A stretch of 64,000 nucleotides of DNA from Deltaproteobacteria bacterium (GTDB taxonomy: Bacteria; Myxococcota_A; UBA9042; DTJE01). Shown one piece after another: positions 1 to 10,891 of this stretch. A program made the translations under genes and the position numbers. Within the stretch, counting starts at the first letter, position 1; each line of letters begins with the position of its first letter. The notes beneath the pieces are model-generated. The model had not been told where the DNA came from. It was given only the letters and a program-made list of their open reading frames with translations, and did no database searches. The DNA is taken from contig JAKPTZ010000102.1 of NCBI GenBank assembly GCA_029555025.1, positions 1 through 64,000 on the forward strand, given 5' to 3'.

Positions 1-2
1 GG

Positions 3-611
3 CATTACTTCGAGACGGCCGATCATCAGGTCTTGAAAGCGGTCATCAGGCGTCTTGTGAAGGATCCCGGTGTTCTGTGGCTGACCGATCAGTTCATCGA
101 CAAGGGCGCGCCGGGATCCATTCCCGGAAAGGGGATGCCGATCGGAAACCTGACCAGCCAGAACTTTGCCAACCTGTATCTTGGTCCGTTTGATCATTTC
201 ATGAAGGAAGCGGTTCGCATCCCCGGTTATGTGCGTTACATGGACGACATCCTTCTGTTTGACGACGATGCGGTTCGCCTGAAGCAAGCGGTTGTGCTTG
301 CGACAACATTTCTGGAAGGCATGCTGCTTGAAACCAAGGACGAAGCGTTCAGAACCGGCCGGACTTCGGATGGGGTGCCATTTCTGGGATTCAACATCTT
401 TCCGGCGGTGATCAGGTTTGACCGCATCCGACGACGTCGGTTTGCCAGGAAACTTGCGGCGGCTGCCGCCGAAATCCAATCAGGAACGGAAATCCCCGCG
501 AATGTGATGGCAAGTCTGCAAAGCATATACGGCTGGGCCCGAATCGGTGATACCGCGTCATTTGCGCGAACGGTCACCGCAGGCGTTTTGCCTTGGGAAT
601 CCTTTGGTTGA
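3..611 (+). CDS. DGR-type reverse transcriptase, 5'-truncated by window edge
   Basis: Frame is open from position 3 (HYFETADHQVLKAVIRRLVKD...). Motifs GMPIGNLTSQNFANLYL and YVRYMDDILLF; the SQ after GxxT is typical of DGR RTs rather than group II intron RTs. An AAC-rich template repeat follows directly. Confidence 0.9.
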   Translation, partial: HYFETADHQVLKAVIRRLVKDPGVLWLTDQFIDKGAPGSIPGKGMPIGNLTSQNFANLYLGPFDHFMKEAVRIPGYVRYMDDILLFDDDAVRLKQAVVLATTFLEGMLLETKDEAFRTGRTSDGVPFLGFNIFPAVIRFDRIRRRRFARKLAAAAAEIQSGTEIPANVMASLQSIYGWARIGDTASFARTVTAGVLPWESFG

Positions 612-659
612 TTGAAAGTCGCTGTGCAGCGGGGCCGCGACATGTTTGGATTTGTTCAG

Positions 660-805
660 CGGTCGATGGCGACAAGGGCTCCAACCGGGTTAATCGCGGC
701 GGCTCGTGGAACAACAACGCCAGGAACGTTCGCGCTGCCAATCGCAACAACAACGACCCCGGCAACCGCAACAACAACCTCGGCCTGCGCCCCGCCAGCT
801 CGGGA
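660..805 (+). other. DGR template repeat (TR), non-coding, adenine-rich
   Basis: ccAACcgggttAATcgcggcggctcgtggAACAACAACgccaggAACgttcgcgctgccAATcgcAACAACAACgaccccggcAACcgcAACAACAACctcggcctgcgc. If read as a variable repeat it gives SNRVNRGGSWNNNARNVRAANRNNNDPGNRNNNLGLR, with 14 Asn codons (12 AAC, 2 AAT). It sits right after the RT stop on the same strand. Exact boundaries are uncertain. Confidence 0.88.
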
Positions 806-1039
806 CGGCTTCGGCGTTACTGCCGACCGGCCAGAAAATCGGCGCCTGCCGGTGAAAATCCGGCGCCGCCGGTTCCGTGCCATTGTCCTGACCAGTGGCC
901 ATCGACCCGCGCCACGCCGGCAGGTTATCCTGAAGTCGTGGACGAACATTATCCCGGCCGCCCCGGCTGGTAGCTTCGGAAAACCGCTGTCGAACGTCGG
1001 GGCGGCCATGCACCATTCTGTGACTTTTCTGATCCAAAA

Positions 1040-1087
1040 GCAGTGACAAAGACTGTGACAAAGACTGTGACAGAGCTTGTGACAAGA
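1040..1087. repeat. ~12-bp tandem repeat (ctgtgacaaaga), about 4 units
   Basis: cagtgacaaag actgtgacaaag actgtgacagag cttgtgacaaga. Confidence 0.85.
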
Positions 1088-1166
1088 TGCTTGACATACC
1101 AGCCTGCTTTGATGTCCAATTATCCTTGGTTATCGGTTTGTTATATTAGACGGGCGGTTTGACAAA

Positions 1167-2339
1167 ATGCGTGAGTATGAACGGACACATCCCTGGATTT
1201 CCTTTGATCTTGACTTGGGCCGGGCCAGTCCGAAGTTCTGGATGATGCTGGGGGAAATCCAGTCCAAGTGTGAACATATCGCCGGCGTTCCCCTGATGGG
1301 CGATGTGGCGAAGCGGCTTCACCAGGTCTTCCTGGCAAAAGGCGTGCTGGCCACCACAGCCATCGAGGGCAATACCCTGACCGAGGAAGAGGTTGCACGT
1401 CGCATTCAGGGACTGCTGGATCTGCCGCCCTCAAAAGACTACCTTGGTCGGGAAATCGACAATGTGGTGGATGGATGCAACGAGATTCGGCGGCGCATTA
1501 TCGGGGGTGAGGCTGGAATCCTTACGACGGCCCAGATTATGGATTTCAACCGCCGAATAATGTCGGGCCTGCCGGACTCGGTGGAAAAGCTGCCGGGGGA
1601 AATACGGACGGTGAGCGTTGGCGTTGGCCGGTATCGTGGGGCGCCGGCGGAGGATTGCGAGTATCTGGTGGATCGCCTGTGCGAATGGATGAACCAGGAA
1701 AGGCAGCAGGCCCCGGCCGACATGAAAATTGCGATGGGGGTCGTTCGGGCAATCCTTGCGCATCTGTACCTGGTGTGGATCCATCCTTTCAATGACGGCA
1801 ACGGGCGCACGGCAAGGATGATGGAACTGCAGATTCTGCTGGACGTCGCGGTTCCGACGCCTGCGGCGCATCTTTTGAGCAATCATTACAATCAGACGCG
1901 CAGCGAGTATTACAGGATGCTCGATCGATCCAGCAGCGATAATGGAAACGCCATGCACTTCGTCATGTACGCCTTGCAGGGGATGCTGGACGGCCTTCGT
2001 TCGCAGATAGATTTGATCAGGGATTTTCAGTGGGACGTTGCCTGGCGCGAACACGTCTATGCCGCTTTCAAGACGATCCCGGGGACGGGGGAGTCCGTGC
2101 GCGTCAGGCGACGCGATTTAATCCTGGCGCTGTCGAATGTTCGGGATCCTGTTGCCGTGCCAGATCTGCGCAAGATTTCCCCGGAAGTCGCCGAGGCCTA
2201 TGCAGGCCGATCGATCCGCATGCTGTCCCGGGATGTTGAAGCCCTTGTCGAAATGGGACTGGTCGAAGTATCTCCGTCAGGCGCCAGGGCCGCCCGGGAA
2301 AGCATTTTGCGCTTTCTGCCCGGAAGGGCGGAGCGTTGA
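1167..2339 (+). CDS. Fic/DOC family protein (predicted AMPylase)
   Basis: Fic motif HPFNDGNGRTAR; N-terminal inhibitory-type motif TTAIEGN; 390 aa. Confidence 0.93.
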   Translation: MREYERTHPWISFDLDLGRASPKFWMMLGEIQSKCEHIAGVPLMGDVAKRLHQVFLAKGVLATTAIEGNTLTEEEVARRIQGLLDLPPSKDYLGREIDNVVDGCNEIRRRIIGGEAGILTTAQIMDFNRRIMSGLPDSVEKLPGEIRTVSVGVGRYRGAPAEDCEYLVDRLCEWMNQERQQAPADMKIAMGVVRAILAHLYLVWIHPFNDGNGRTARMMELQILLDVAVPTPAAHLLSNHYNQTRSEYYRMLDRSSSDNGNAMHFVMYALQGMLDGLRSQIDLIRDFQWDVAWREHVYAAFKTIPGTGESVRVRRRDLILALSNVRDPVAVPDLRKISPEVAEAYAGRSIRMLSRDVEALVEMGLVEVSPSGARAARESILRFLPGRAER

Positions 2340-2383
2340 CGCCAGGTCCGTAAAGAACCGCAAATGTGAATCCGAAATGAGGC

Positions 2384-2403
2384 GGGCGAATTTTCATTCG
2401 CCC
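2384..2403. repeat. Palindromic intergenic element gggcgaa-ttttca-ttcgccc (copy 1)
   Basis: 7-bp perfect stem; the same 20-mer recurs at 12918 and, inverted, at 16674 and 16820. Confidence 0.85.
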
Positions 2404-2499
2404 TTACGATGTGTTGTGCCTTGACCCAATCCAGAACCAAGGAAAGTCCGATCCCGAAGGCCGAGGACAGTGCGGCAGGTTGACAAGGGCGGCGGGATG

Positions 2500-2534
2500 G
2501 CGTAAACGTTTACGCAACGTAATCGTTTACGTTG
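2500..2534. promoter_or_regulatory. Tandem LacI-type operators
   Basis: Perfect 16-bp palindrome gcgtaaacgtttacgc (2500-2515), then near-palindrome caacgtaatcgtttacgttg (2515-2534), just upstream of a LacI-family regulator. Confidence 0.8.
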
Positions 2535-2561
2535 GGTTTTGGGCGGTTCGGCGGTGGCGGG

Positions 2562-3605
2562 ATGGCGGCGACGATAAAGCAGATTGCCGGGCGGTTGAAC
2601 GTGTCGGTGGCGACCGTTTCGCGGGCATTGAACGACCTGCCGGGCGTTGGCGAAAAAATGCGCCGCAAGGTGCGCCGGACGGCCGCGGAACTCGGCTATG
2701 TCCCGGATTTTCATGCCCGCGCCCTGGTTTCCGGCAAGGTCCCGTTCCTGGGACTGGTCGTTCCCGACATCACGAATTCGTTCTTCCCGGCGCTTGCCCT
2801 GGCCGTCGAGGAGGCCGCCGCGGCCAGCGGACAAAGCCTGATCCTGTTAAACACCAACTGGCGGCGCGATCGGCTTGCCCAGGCCCTGGAACTTCTGTCT
2901 TCCCGGCGCGTTTCCGGCCTGATCGTGGCCGAGCCGCTTGATGCGGCGATCCTTGATTCGGTCGATCTTGAAACCGTTTCGAACGGGCTGGTGCTTGCGG
3001 GCGTCGAAGCGCCAGGTGGAACCGGCCTTTGTTCGGTGATGGTCGATGACCGTGACGGCGGGATGCAGGTCGGTCGCCACCTGGTCGAGTGCGGCGCCCA
3101 TCGGATTGCCTTTGTCGGCGGCCCGTCCGAAAGCCCGAATTCCAGGGACCGCCTGGAAGGTTTGACCATCGGCCTGGGAATTTCCGGGGGCGCGGCCGCG
3201 ATTGTAAGTGTGACCGATGGCGCCTGGACCGAGGAATCCGGATACCGGCAGGCCGACCGTCTTCTTCGGGACATGGTCCCGGACGCCATCTTCGCGGCGA
3301 ACGACCTGCTGGCAATCGGGGTGATGCGCCGCCTGGTCGAAAGCGGGATCGCGGTCGGCCGCGGCGTCGCCCTGGCCGGTTACGACGACACCCACGTCGT
3401 TTCGTTGACGTCGGTGCCGATTACGTCGGTTGCCCAGCCGACCGCCCAGGTGGGTTCGCTGGCGGTCAAATTGCTTGGGCAGATGCTGTCCGGCGACTCC
3501 GGATGCGGCGATGCGGTCCTTAAGCCTTCACTGGTCGCAAGGTCAAGCACGCTTGAATTTTCGAACCTTCACGTTCTGGCGCCACGCGACGCCCAGGGAG
3601 CCTGA
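2562..3605 (+). CDS. LacI-family transcriptional regulator (probable inositol locus regulator)
   Basis: N-terminal HTH IKQIAGRLNVSVATVSRALND and periplasmic-binding-like sensor domain. The start at 2562 (MAATIK...) is preferred because the called start at 2532 overlaps the operator. Confidence 0.93.
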   Translation: MAATIKQIAGRLNVSVATVSRALNDLPGVGEKMRRKVRRTAAELGYVPDFHARALVSGKVPFLGLVVPDITNSFFPALALAVEEAAAASGQSLILLNTNWRRDRLAQALELLSSRRVSGLIVAEPLDAAILDSVDLETVSNGLVLAGVEAPGGTGLCSVMVDDRDGGMQVGRHLVECGAHRIAFVGGPSESPNSRDRLEGLTIGLGISGGAAAIVSVTDGAWTEESGYRQADRLLRDMVPDAIFAANDLLAIGVMRRLVESGIAVGRGVALAGYDDTHVVSLTSVPITSVAQPTAQVGSLAVKLLGQMLSGDSGCGDAVLKPSLVARSSTLEFSNLHVLAPRDAQGA

Positions 3606-3606
3606 C

Positions 3607-5088
3607 ATGGAAAAAAAGGTCCTTTTCAATTACATCGACGGACGTTTCGTCGCAGCCGAGGCCGCCAGTGTCGAAGATGTCTGCAATCCGAGCACCGGCG
3701 AAGTCATTTCCCGCGTCCCGTATTCGGTGCCGGCCGAAATCGATTGCGCCGTGGCCGCCGCCCGTGCCGCGTTCCCATCGTGGTCCAGGACCCCGGTTTC
3801 GCGGCGCGTGAAACCGTTGTTCGACCTGGCCCACGAGATGCACCGGCGCGAGGAGGAACTCTGCCGCGTCCTGGTGCGCGAGATGGGCAAATCCCTGCCG
3901 GACGCCCGCGCCGAAATGAAGCGCGCCGTCGAGAACGTCGAGGCCGCATGCGCGATGCCGCTGCTTCAGCAGGGGGAAAAGCTGGTTGATTGTTCGGCCG
4001 ACATGGACGGCGAGGTGCTGCGCATGCCGGTCGGCGTTTTCGGGATCATCGCCCCGTTCAACTTCCCGGCAATGGTGCCGTTCTGGTTCATCCCGTACGC
4101 GGTCGCGACCGGGAACACCATCGTCGTCAAGGCGTCGGAACTGGTTCCGAACACGATGCAGATGCTTTTTGAGATGATGCACGCTGCCGGCATCCCGAAA
4201 GGCGTCGTGAACCTGGTCAATGGCGACCGGGTCGCCGCGGAAGCGTTGATCGACCACCCGGACGTGGCCGGCATTTCGTTCGTCGGATCGACCCGCGTGG
4301 CCGCCCTGGTTGCCGAAAAGTGCGCAAAAACCCACAAGCGGTTCCAGGCTCTCGGGTCTGCCAAGAACCACCTGGTCGTGATGCCGGATGCCAAGCTGGA
4401 CGACGTGGTGCGCAACATGGTCACGTCGTGTTACGGATGCGCGGGCCAGCGCTGCATGGCGTCTTCGGCCATCGTGACGGTCGGCCGCGAGATTCATGAA
4501 CAGGTCGTTTCGCGTTTCGTGGCCGCGTCCAGGGAAGTCCTGGCCGCAGATCCGCTGGATCCGAAGCATGAAAACGAAGGAATGCTGATGGGGCCGGTCA
4601 TTTCCGCGAAGAACAAGGCCTTTATCGAATCGATGATCCAGCGCGGCGTCGAACAGGGCGCGACCCTTGCCCTGGACGGACGCGGCCTGCAGGTTCCCGG
4701 ATGCGCGTGCGGGCACTTCGTCGGACCGACCGTGTTCACCGATGTAAAGCCGGGCATGGACATCCACACCACCGAAATTTTCGGGCCGGTCGTCGTGATC
4801 CTGAACGTCGATACGCTTGACGAGGCACTGAAGATCATCGCCGACCACCAGTACGGGAACGGGGCCTCGATTTACACCCAGAACGGGTACTGGGCCAGGA
4901 AGTTCGAACTGGAGGCCCGTGCCGGCATGATCGGCATCAACGTCGGCATCCCGGCACCGGTCGCGTTCCTGCCGTTCGGCGGAACCAAGCATTCGGCGTA
5001 CGCCGATATCAAGGCCCAGGGTCGCGACGTCGTCCGCTTCTTCACCGAAGCGAAAGTCATCACGCGCCGTTTCTGGAAAGAGGATTGA
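3607..5088 (+). CDS. mmsA/iolA: CoA-acylating (methyl)malonate-semialdehyde dehydrogenase
   Basis: Aldehyde dehydrogenase superfamily: IIAPFNFPAMVPFWFIPYAVATGNT, SFVGSTRVA, CYGCAGQRCMA; in an iol cluster. Confidence 0.92.
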   Translation: MEKKVLFNYIDGRFVAAEAASVEDVCNPSTGEVISRVPYSVPAEIDCAVAAARAAFPSWSRTPVSRRVKPLFDLAHEMHRREEELCRVLVREMGKSLPDARAEMKRAVENVEAACAMPLLQQGEKLVDCSADMDGEVLRMPVGVFGIIAPFNFPAMVPFWFIPYAVATGNTIVVKASELVPNTMQMLFEMMHAAGIPKGVVNLVNGDRVAAEALIDHPDVAGISFVGSTRVAALVAEKCAKTHKRFQALGSAKNHLVVMPDAKLDDVVRNMVTSCYGCAGQRCMASSAIVTVGREIHEQVVSRFVAASREVLAADPLDPKHENEGMLMGPVISAKNKAFIESMIQRGVEQGATLALDGRGLQVPGCACGHFVGPTVFTDVKPGMDIHTTEIFGPVVVILNVDTLDEALKIIADHQYGNGASIYTQNGYWARKFELEARAGMIGINVGIPAPVAFLPFGGTKHSAYADIKAQGRDVVRFFTEAKVITRRFWKED

Positions 5089-5090
5089 AT

Positions 5091-6191
5091 ATGGATACCG
5101 CAAGCCCCCTGAAGCTGACAACGCAGATTGGAAAGACCGACTTCTGGAACGACTCGTGTTCGATTTCCGAGCTTGAGTACGCGATTTCGCACGGGGCGGT
5201 CGGCGCGACCACCAATCCGACGATTGTTCTTGGCGTGCTGAAAAAGGAAATGCACCTGTGGAGTGACCGGATTGTCGAGCTTATCCGCGACAACCCGACC
5301 TGGGGCGAGGCGGAAGTCGCGTGGCGCCTGATCGAGCTGATGGCCGTTCGTGGCGCCGAGCTGTTGCGGCCGACGTTTTACGCGACGGCCGGCAAGAAGG
5401 GGCGGCTGTCGATCCAGACGAATCCGCAGTACTGGCGCGACCCGGCGGCACTTGCGGCCCAGGCCATCCATTTCAACGGCCTGGCGGAAAACATGCAGGT
5501 GAAGATTCCGGCGACCGAGGCCGGCATCCAGGCGATCGAGGAAGCGACGGCGCACGGCGTCAGCGTCAACGCGACGGTGTGCTTCACGGTGCCGCAGGCG
5601 ATTGCGGTGGCCGAAGCGGTTGAACGCGGTCTTGCGCGCAGGGAGGCCGACGATTGCTCGACGGTTTCGATGAGCCCGGTGTGCACGATAATGGTCGGCC
5701 GGCTTGACGACTGGATGAAGGTCGTGGCCGCCCGCGACGGGATAAAAGCGCCGGAAGGGTTCCTGGACTGGGCGGGCATCGCCGCGATAAAGCGTGCCGC
5801 GGTCGAATACGCCGCGCGCGGGTTCCGGACACGGCTGCTTGCGGCAGCATACAGGCACGACGGCCACTGGTCCGAACTGGTGGGCGGCGACATCGTCCTG
5901 ACGATTCCGCACAGTTGGCAGGTAAGGTTCAACGCGTCATCCATCCCGGTCGTTGCCCGTTTCGACAATCCAGTCGATCCGGCCGTCATCGACTTCATGG
6001 CGGCCAACTTCCCGGATTTTGTTCGGGCATACCGGCCGGATGGCATGGCGCCGGCCGAATTCGACGCTTACGGCGCGACGGCAAGGACGCTTCGGGCGTT
6101 CCTTGTGTCGTACCAGGAACTTCTGGCGGTTGTGCGCGATTTCATGATCCCGGATCCCGACGTGGCCCGTGGCGAAGGTGGAGGAAAGTGA
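5091..6191 (+). CDS. Transaldolase-family protein
   Basis: TTNPTIVLGVLKKE and VKIPATEAGIQAIEEA (Schiff-base Lys motif of transaldolases/F6P aldolases); inside the iol operon. Confidence 0.83.
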   Translation: MDTASPLKLTTQIGKTDFWNDSCSISELEYAISHGAVGATTNPTIVLGVLKKEMHLWSDRIVELIRDNPTWGEAEVAWRLIELMAVRGAELLRPTFYATAGKKGRLSIQTNPQYWRDPAALAAQAIHFNGLAENMQVKIPATEAGIQAIEEATAHGVSVNATVCFTVPQAIAVAEAVERGLARREADDCSTVSMSPVCTIMVGRLDDWMKVVAARDGIKAPEGFLDWAGIAAIKRAAVEYAARGFRTRLLAAAYRHDGHWSELVGGDIVLTIPHSWQVRFNASSIPVVARFDNPVDPAVIDFMAANFPDFVRAYRPDGMAPAEFDAYGATARTLRAFLVSYQELLAVVRDFMIPDPDVARGEGGGK

Positions 6192-6997
6192 TGAAGGATC
6201 CAAGGCTTGACAGGTTCTTACAGGGTTTTGGGCCGGGCCGCACGGCCGTCTGCAGGCAGGATGACACGGAAGTCCCGATGGGGATGGACTTTTTCATCCT
6301 GCGCGCATGTGCGGGCGAAACGATTTTTGACCCTTCGGACGCCGGTTTCGAGTGCGCGTGGCTTCTGATGGACGGAACGGTGCTTTTCCAGCAGGGCGAC
6401 AAATCCCACACGGCGACAAGGACGTCTCTGTTTTCCCAGGATCCTTACTGCATGCACGTGCCGGCCGGGTGCCCGGTGACCATAAGGGCGCTTGCCGACT
6501 GCGAACTGGCGCTTTTCAGGGTTACGAACGACCGATCGTTTTCGCCCAGGTTTTACGACCCGAAGACGATGCTTGAGTGCGAACTGCGCGACCGGGGACG
6601 ATGGAACGACACGGCGTATCGGGTCGTGCGCACCATTTTCGACAACCGGAACAACCCGGACGCGCAGCTTGTCCTTGGTGAAGTCGTCAATTTCGGCGGG
6701 CGCTGGTCCAGTTACCCGCCGCATCATCATCCGCAGCCGGAAATTTACCATTACCGGTTCAGCATGCCGCAGGGATACGGCCATGGCGAACTTGGCGACG
6801 ACGTCCTGAAGATCCGCCAGTACGACACGCTGCGGATTTCGGGCGGTAACGACCACAGCCAGGTCGCCGCGCCCGGTTACGAAATGTATTACATCTGGGC
6901 AATCCGGCATCTGCCGGGGAACCGCTATACAACGCCGGAATTTACGGCCGAGCACGTCTGGCTGAAGGATCTGCCCTTCACCGGCACCCAGTTTTGA
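6191..6997 (+). CDS. iolB: 5-deoxy-glucuronate isomerase
   Basis: YPPHHHPQPEIYHYRF cupin metal motif and GGNDHSQVAAPGYEMYYIWAIRHLPGNRY; flanked by iolA and iolD. Confidence 0.93.
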   Translation: MKDPRLDRFLQGFGPGRTAVCRQDDTEVPMGMDFFILRACAGETIFDPSDAGFECAWLLMDGTVLFQQGDKSHTATRTSLFSQDPYCMHVPAGCPVTIRALADCELALFRVTNDRSFSPRFYDPKTMLECELRDRGRWNDTAYRVVRTIFDNRNNPDAQLVLGEVVNFGGRWSSYPPHHHPQPEIYHYRFSMPQGYGHGELGDDVLKIRQYDTLRISGGNDHSQVAAPGYEMYYIWAIRHLPGNRYTTPEFTAEHVWLKDLPFTGTQF

Positions 6998-7011
6998 CAG
7001 GGGGTTGGCGC

Positions 7012-8877
<1,866 letters not shown>

Positions 8878-8882
8878 ACAAG

Positions 8883-9806
8883 ATGTCGAACCCGATCAAG
8901 GTGGCCAACGCGCCATGTTCATGGGGTGCCCTGGAATTTGATCTCGACGGGCAGGCGGCCGGCGCGGACCGCGTGCTGTCGGAAATGAGCCGTGCCGGAT
9001 TTGTCGGCACCGAGTTTGGCGACTGGGGTTTTCTGCCGACCGACAAGGATGGCCTGAAGGCGATTCTTGACAAGTACGGCCTGCAGATGATCGGCGCGTT
9101 CGTGCCGGTGGCTCTGTGGAAAAGGGAAGCGTGGGAAAAGGGAATCGAGACGGCGGTCAGGACGGCGAACCTTCTGGCTTCCGTGGCCGAACGTCCGTTC
9201 ATCGTGCTTGCCGATGAAAACGGCAGCGTGCCGGAACGCACGAAGAACGCCGGACGCATCCGCCCGGAACAGGGACTGACCGACGAGCAGTTCAAGACGT
9301 TTGGCGAGGGCGCGAACGCCCTGGCGCGGGCAGTCCTGGAAATGACCGGCGTCAAGACGGTGTTTCACCACCATTGCGCCGGGTATATCGAGACGCCGGC
9401 CGAGGTCGAAAAACTGCTTTCCGTCACTTGTCCGGATCTGCTGGGGCTTTGCCTGGACATGGGACATTACCGCTTCGGCGGCGGCGATCCCGTCGAGGCA
9501 CTGAAGAAGCATGCCGACCGCATCTGGCACATCCATTACAAGGATTGCAGCGTCGAAGTGGCCGAGCGCGCGCGCAGGGAAGGACTGGATTACTTCCAGG
9601 CGGTCGCGGCCGGCGTGTTCTGCGAGCTCGGCAAGGGCGACGTGGATTTCGCGGCGATTACGAAAATCCTGAACGAACGCAACGCGGCCGGACGCCTGCC
9701 GGCGATTGACTGGATCGTGGTCGAGCAGGACGTGCTGCCCGGGATGGGCTCGCCGTTTGAGAGCGCGGTCAGGAACAGGCAATACCTGAAGACCCTTGGT
9801 CTTTGA
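8883..9806 (+). CDS. iolE: Myo-inosose-2 dehydratase
   Basis: NAPCSWGALEFD, VFHHHCAGYIETPAEV, DMGHYRFGGGDPVEALKKHADRIWHIHYKD. Confidence 0.93.
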   Translation: MSNPIKVANAPCSWGALEFDLDGQAAGADRVLSEMSRAGFVGTEFGDWGFLPTDKDGLKAILDKYGLQMIGAFVPVALWKREAWEKGIETAVRTANLLASVAERPFIVLADENGSVPERTKNAGRIRPEQGLTDEQFKTFGEGANALARAVLEMTGVKTVFHHHCAGYIETPAEVEKLLSVTCPDLLGLCLDMGHYRFGGGDPVEALKKHADRIWHIHYKDCSVEVAERARREGLDYFQAVAAGVFCELGKGDVDFAAITKILNERNAAGRLPAIDWIVVEQDVLPGMGSPFESAVRNRQYLKTLGL

Positions 9807-9823
9807 TGAAGGAAGGACGAAAA

Positions 9824-10849
9824 ATGAAGAAGCTGACAATCGGTGTCATCGGTGCCGGACGTATCGGAAAGGTTCATGCGAAGACGATTTCCAAGCTGGT
9901 CATCCCCGGTGTTGACGTAAGGATCAAGTGGGTCGTGGATCCCGTGGTGAAGATGGCCGAGGAACTGGCCGCGGCCCTTGCCATCCCGAAGTCGGGCGCC
10001 GACTACCGTGAAGTGCTGGCCGACCCGGAAGTGGATGCCGTGCTGGTGTGCAGCAGCACCAACACCCACAGCGAAATTTCGATTGCCGCGGCGAAGGCGG
10101 GCAAGCACGTGTTCTGCGAAAAGCCGGTCGATCTGACCATCGCCAGGGTTGACGCGGCCATCGCGGCGGCGAAGGAAGCCGGCGTGATCCTTCAGGTCGG
10201 TTTCAACCGCCGCTTCGACCCGGACTTCCGCAAGATTCGAACCATCGTGGCGTCGGGCGCCATCGGCGTGCCCCACATCCTGAAGATTACCAGCCGCGAC
10301 CCGAATCCGCCGTCGCCGCAGTACGCGGCCGTTTCCGGCGGAATGTTCCTGGACATGACGATTCACGATTTCGACATGGCCAGGTACCTGATTGGAAGCG
10401 AAGTGGCGGAAGTGTTCGCGGCCGGTGCGGTGCTGGTCGATCCTGAAATCGGTCGCGCCGGCGACATCGATACCGCGCTGATCACGCTGCGCTTTGAAAA
10501 CGGGACGATCGGCGTCATCGACAACAGCCGCAAGGCGGTTTTCGGTTACGATCAGCGCGCCGAGGTCCTTTGCAGCAACGGCATGGCGGCCAATTCCAAC
10601 CATTATCACGACACCGTGGTCGTGTCGGGTGCCGAAAGGATCGAAAACGACCTGCCGCAGAATTTCTTCATGGATCGTTATACGCTGTCCTTTGAAGTTG
10701 AGATCGGCGAGTTCGTTGAGGCTATACTTGGCGGCAAGGCGCCGTCCTGCGACGGCAGGGATGGAAGGCAGGCGCTGGTCATCGCGCTGGCGGCAAAGAA
10801 GTCGCTGGTTACGGGCCGGCCTGTGAAGACGGCTGAAGTCGAGGCCTGA
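9824..10849 (+). CDS. iolG: Inositol 2-dehydrogenase (Gfo/Idh/MocA family)
   Basis: GVIGAGRIGKVHAKTI Rossmann motif, EKPVDLTIARVD, VGFNRRFDPDFRKI. Confidence 0.92.
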   Translation: MKKLTIGVIGAGRIGKVHAKTISKLVIPGVDVRIKWVVDPVVKMAEELAAALAIPKSGADYREVLADPEVDAVLVCSSTNTHSEISIAAAKAGKHVFCEKPVDLTIARVDAAIAAAKEAGVILQVGFNRRFDPDFRKIRTIVASGAIGVPHILKITSRDPNPPSPQYAAVSGGMFLDMTIHDFDMARYLIGSEVAEVFAAGAVLVDPEIGRAGDIDTALITLRFENGTIGVIDNSRKAVFGYDQRAEVLCSNGMAANSNHYHDTVVVSGAERIENDLPQNFFMDRYTLSFEVEIGEFVEAILGGKAPSCDGRDGRQALVIALAAKKSLVTGRPVKTAEVEA

Positions 10850-10891
10850 TCGGGCGCGCGGCGCGTCGATCCCGGCCGTGGAAGGGGAAAG

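Noticed and set aside
593-973. ORF 593-973 as a protein (MGILWLIE...RGGSWNNNARN...)
   Set aside because: Overlaps the RT end and the TR; no ribosome-binding evidence. The Asn-rich reading is explained by the DGR template repeat, which is non-coding.
2500-2534. Possible integration site or att core at the taaacgttta palindromes
   Set aside because: Position directly before a LacI gene makes operator the simpler reading; no integrase nearby.
3520-5121. 533-aa minus-strand ORF antisense to mmsA (and similar ones at 9590-10903, 13286-14629 and 29311-30837)
   Set aside because: Mirror ORFs of well-supported genes with no recognisable motifs.
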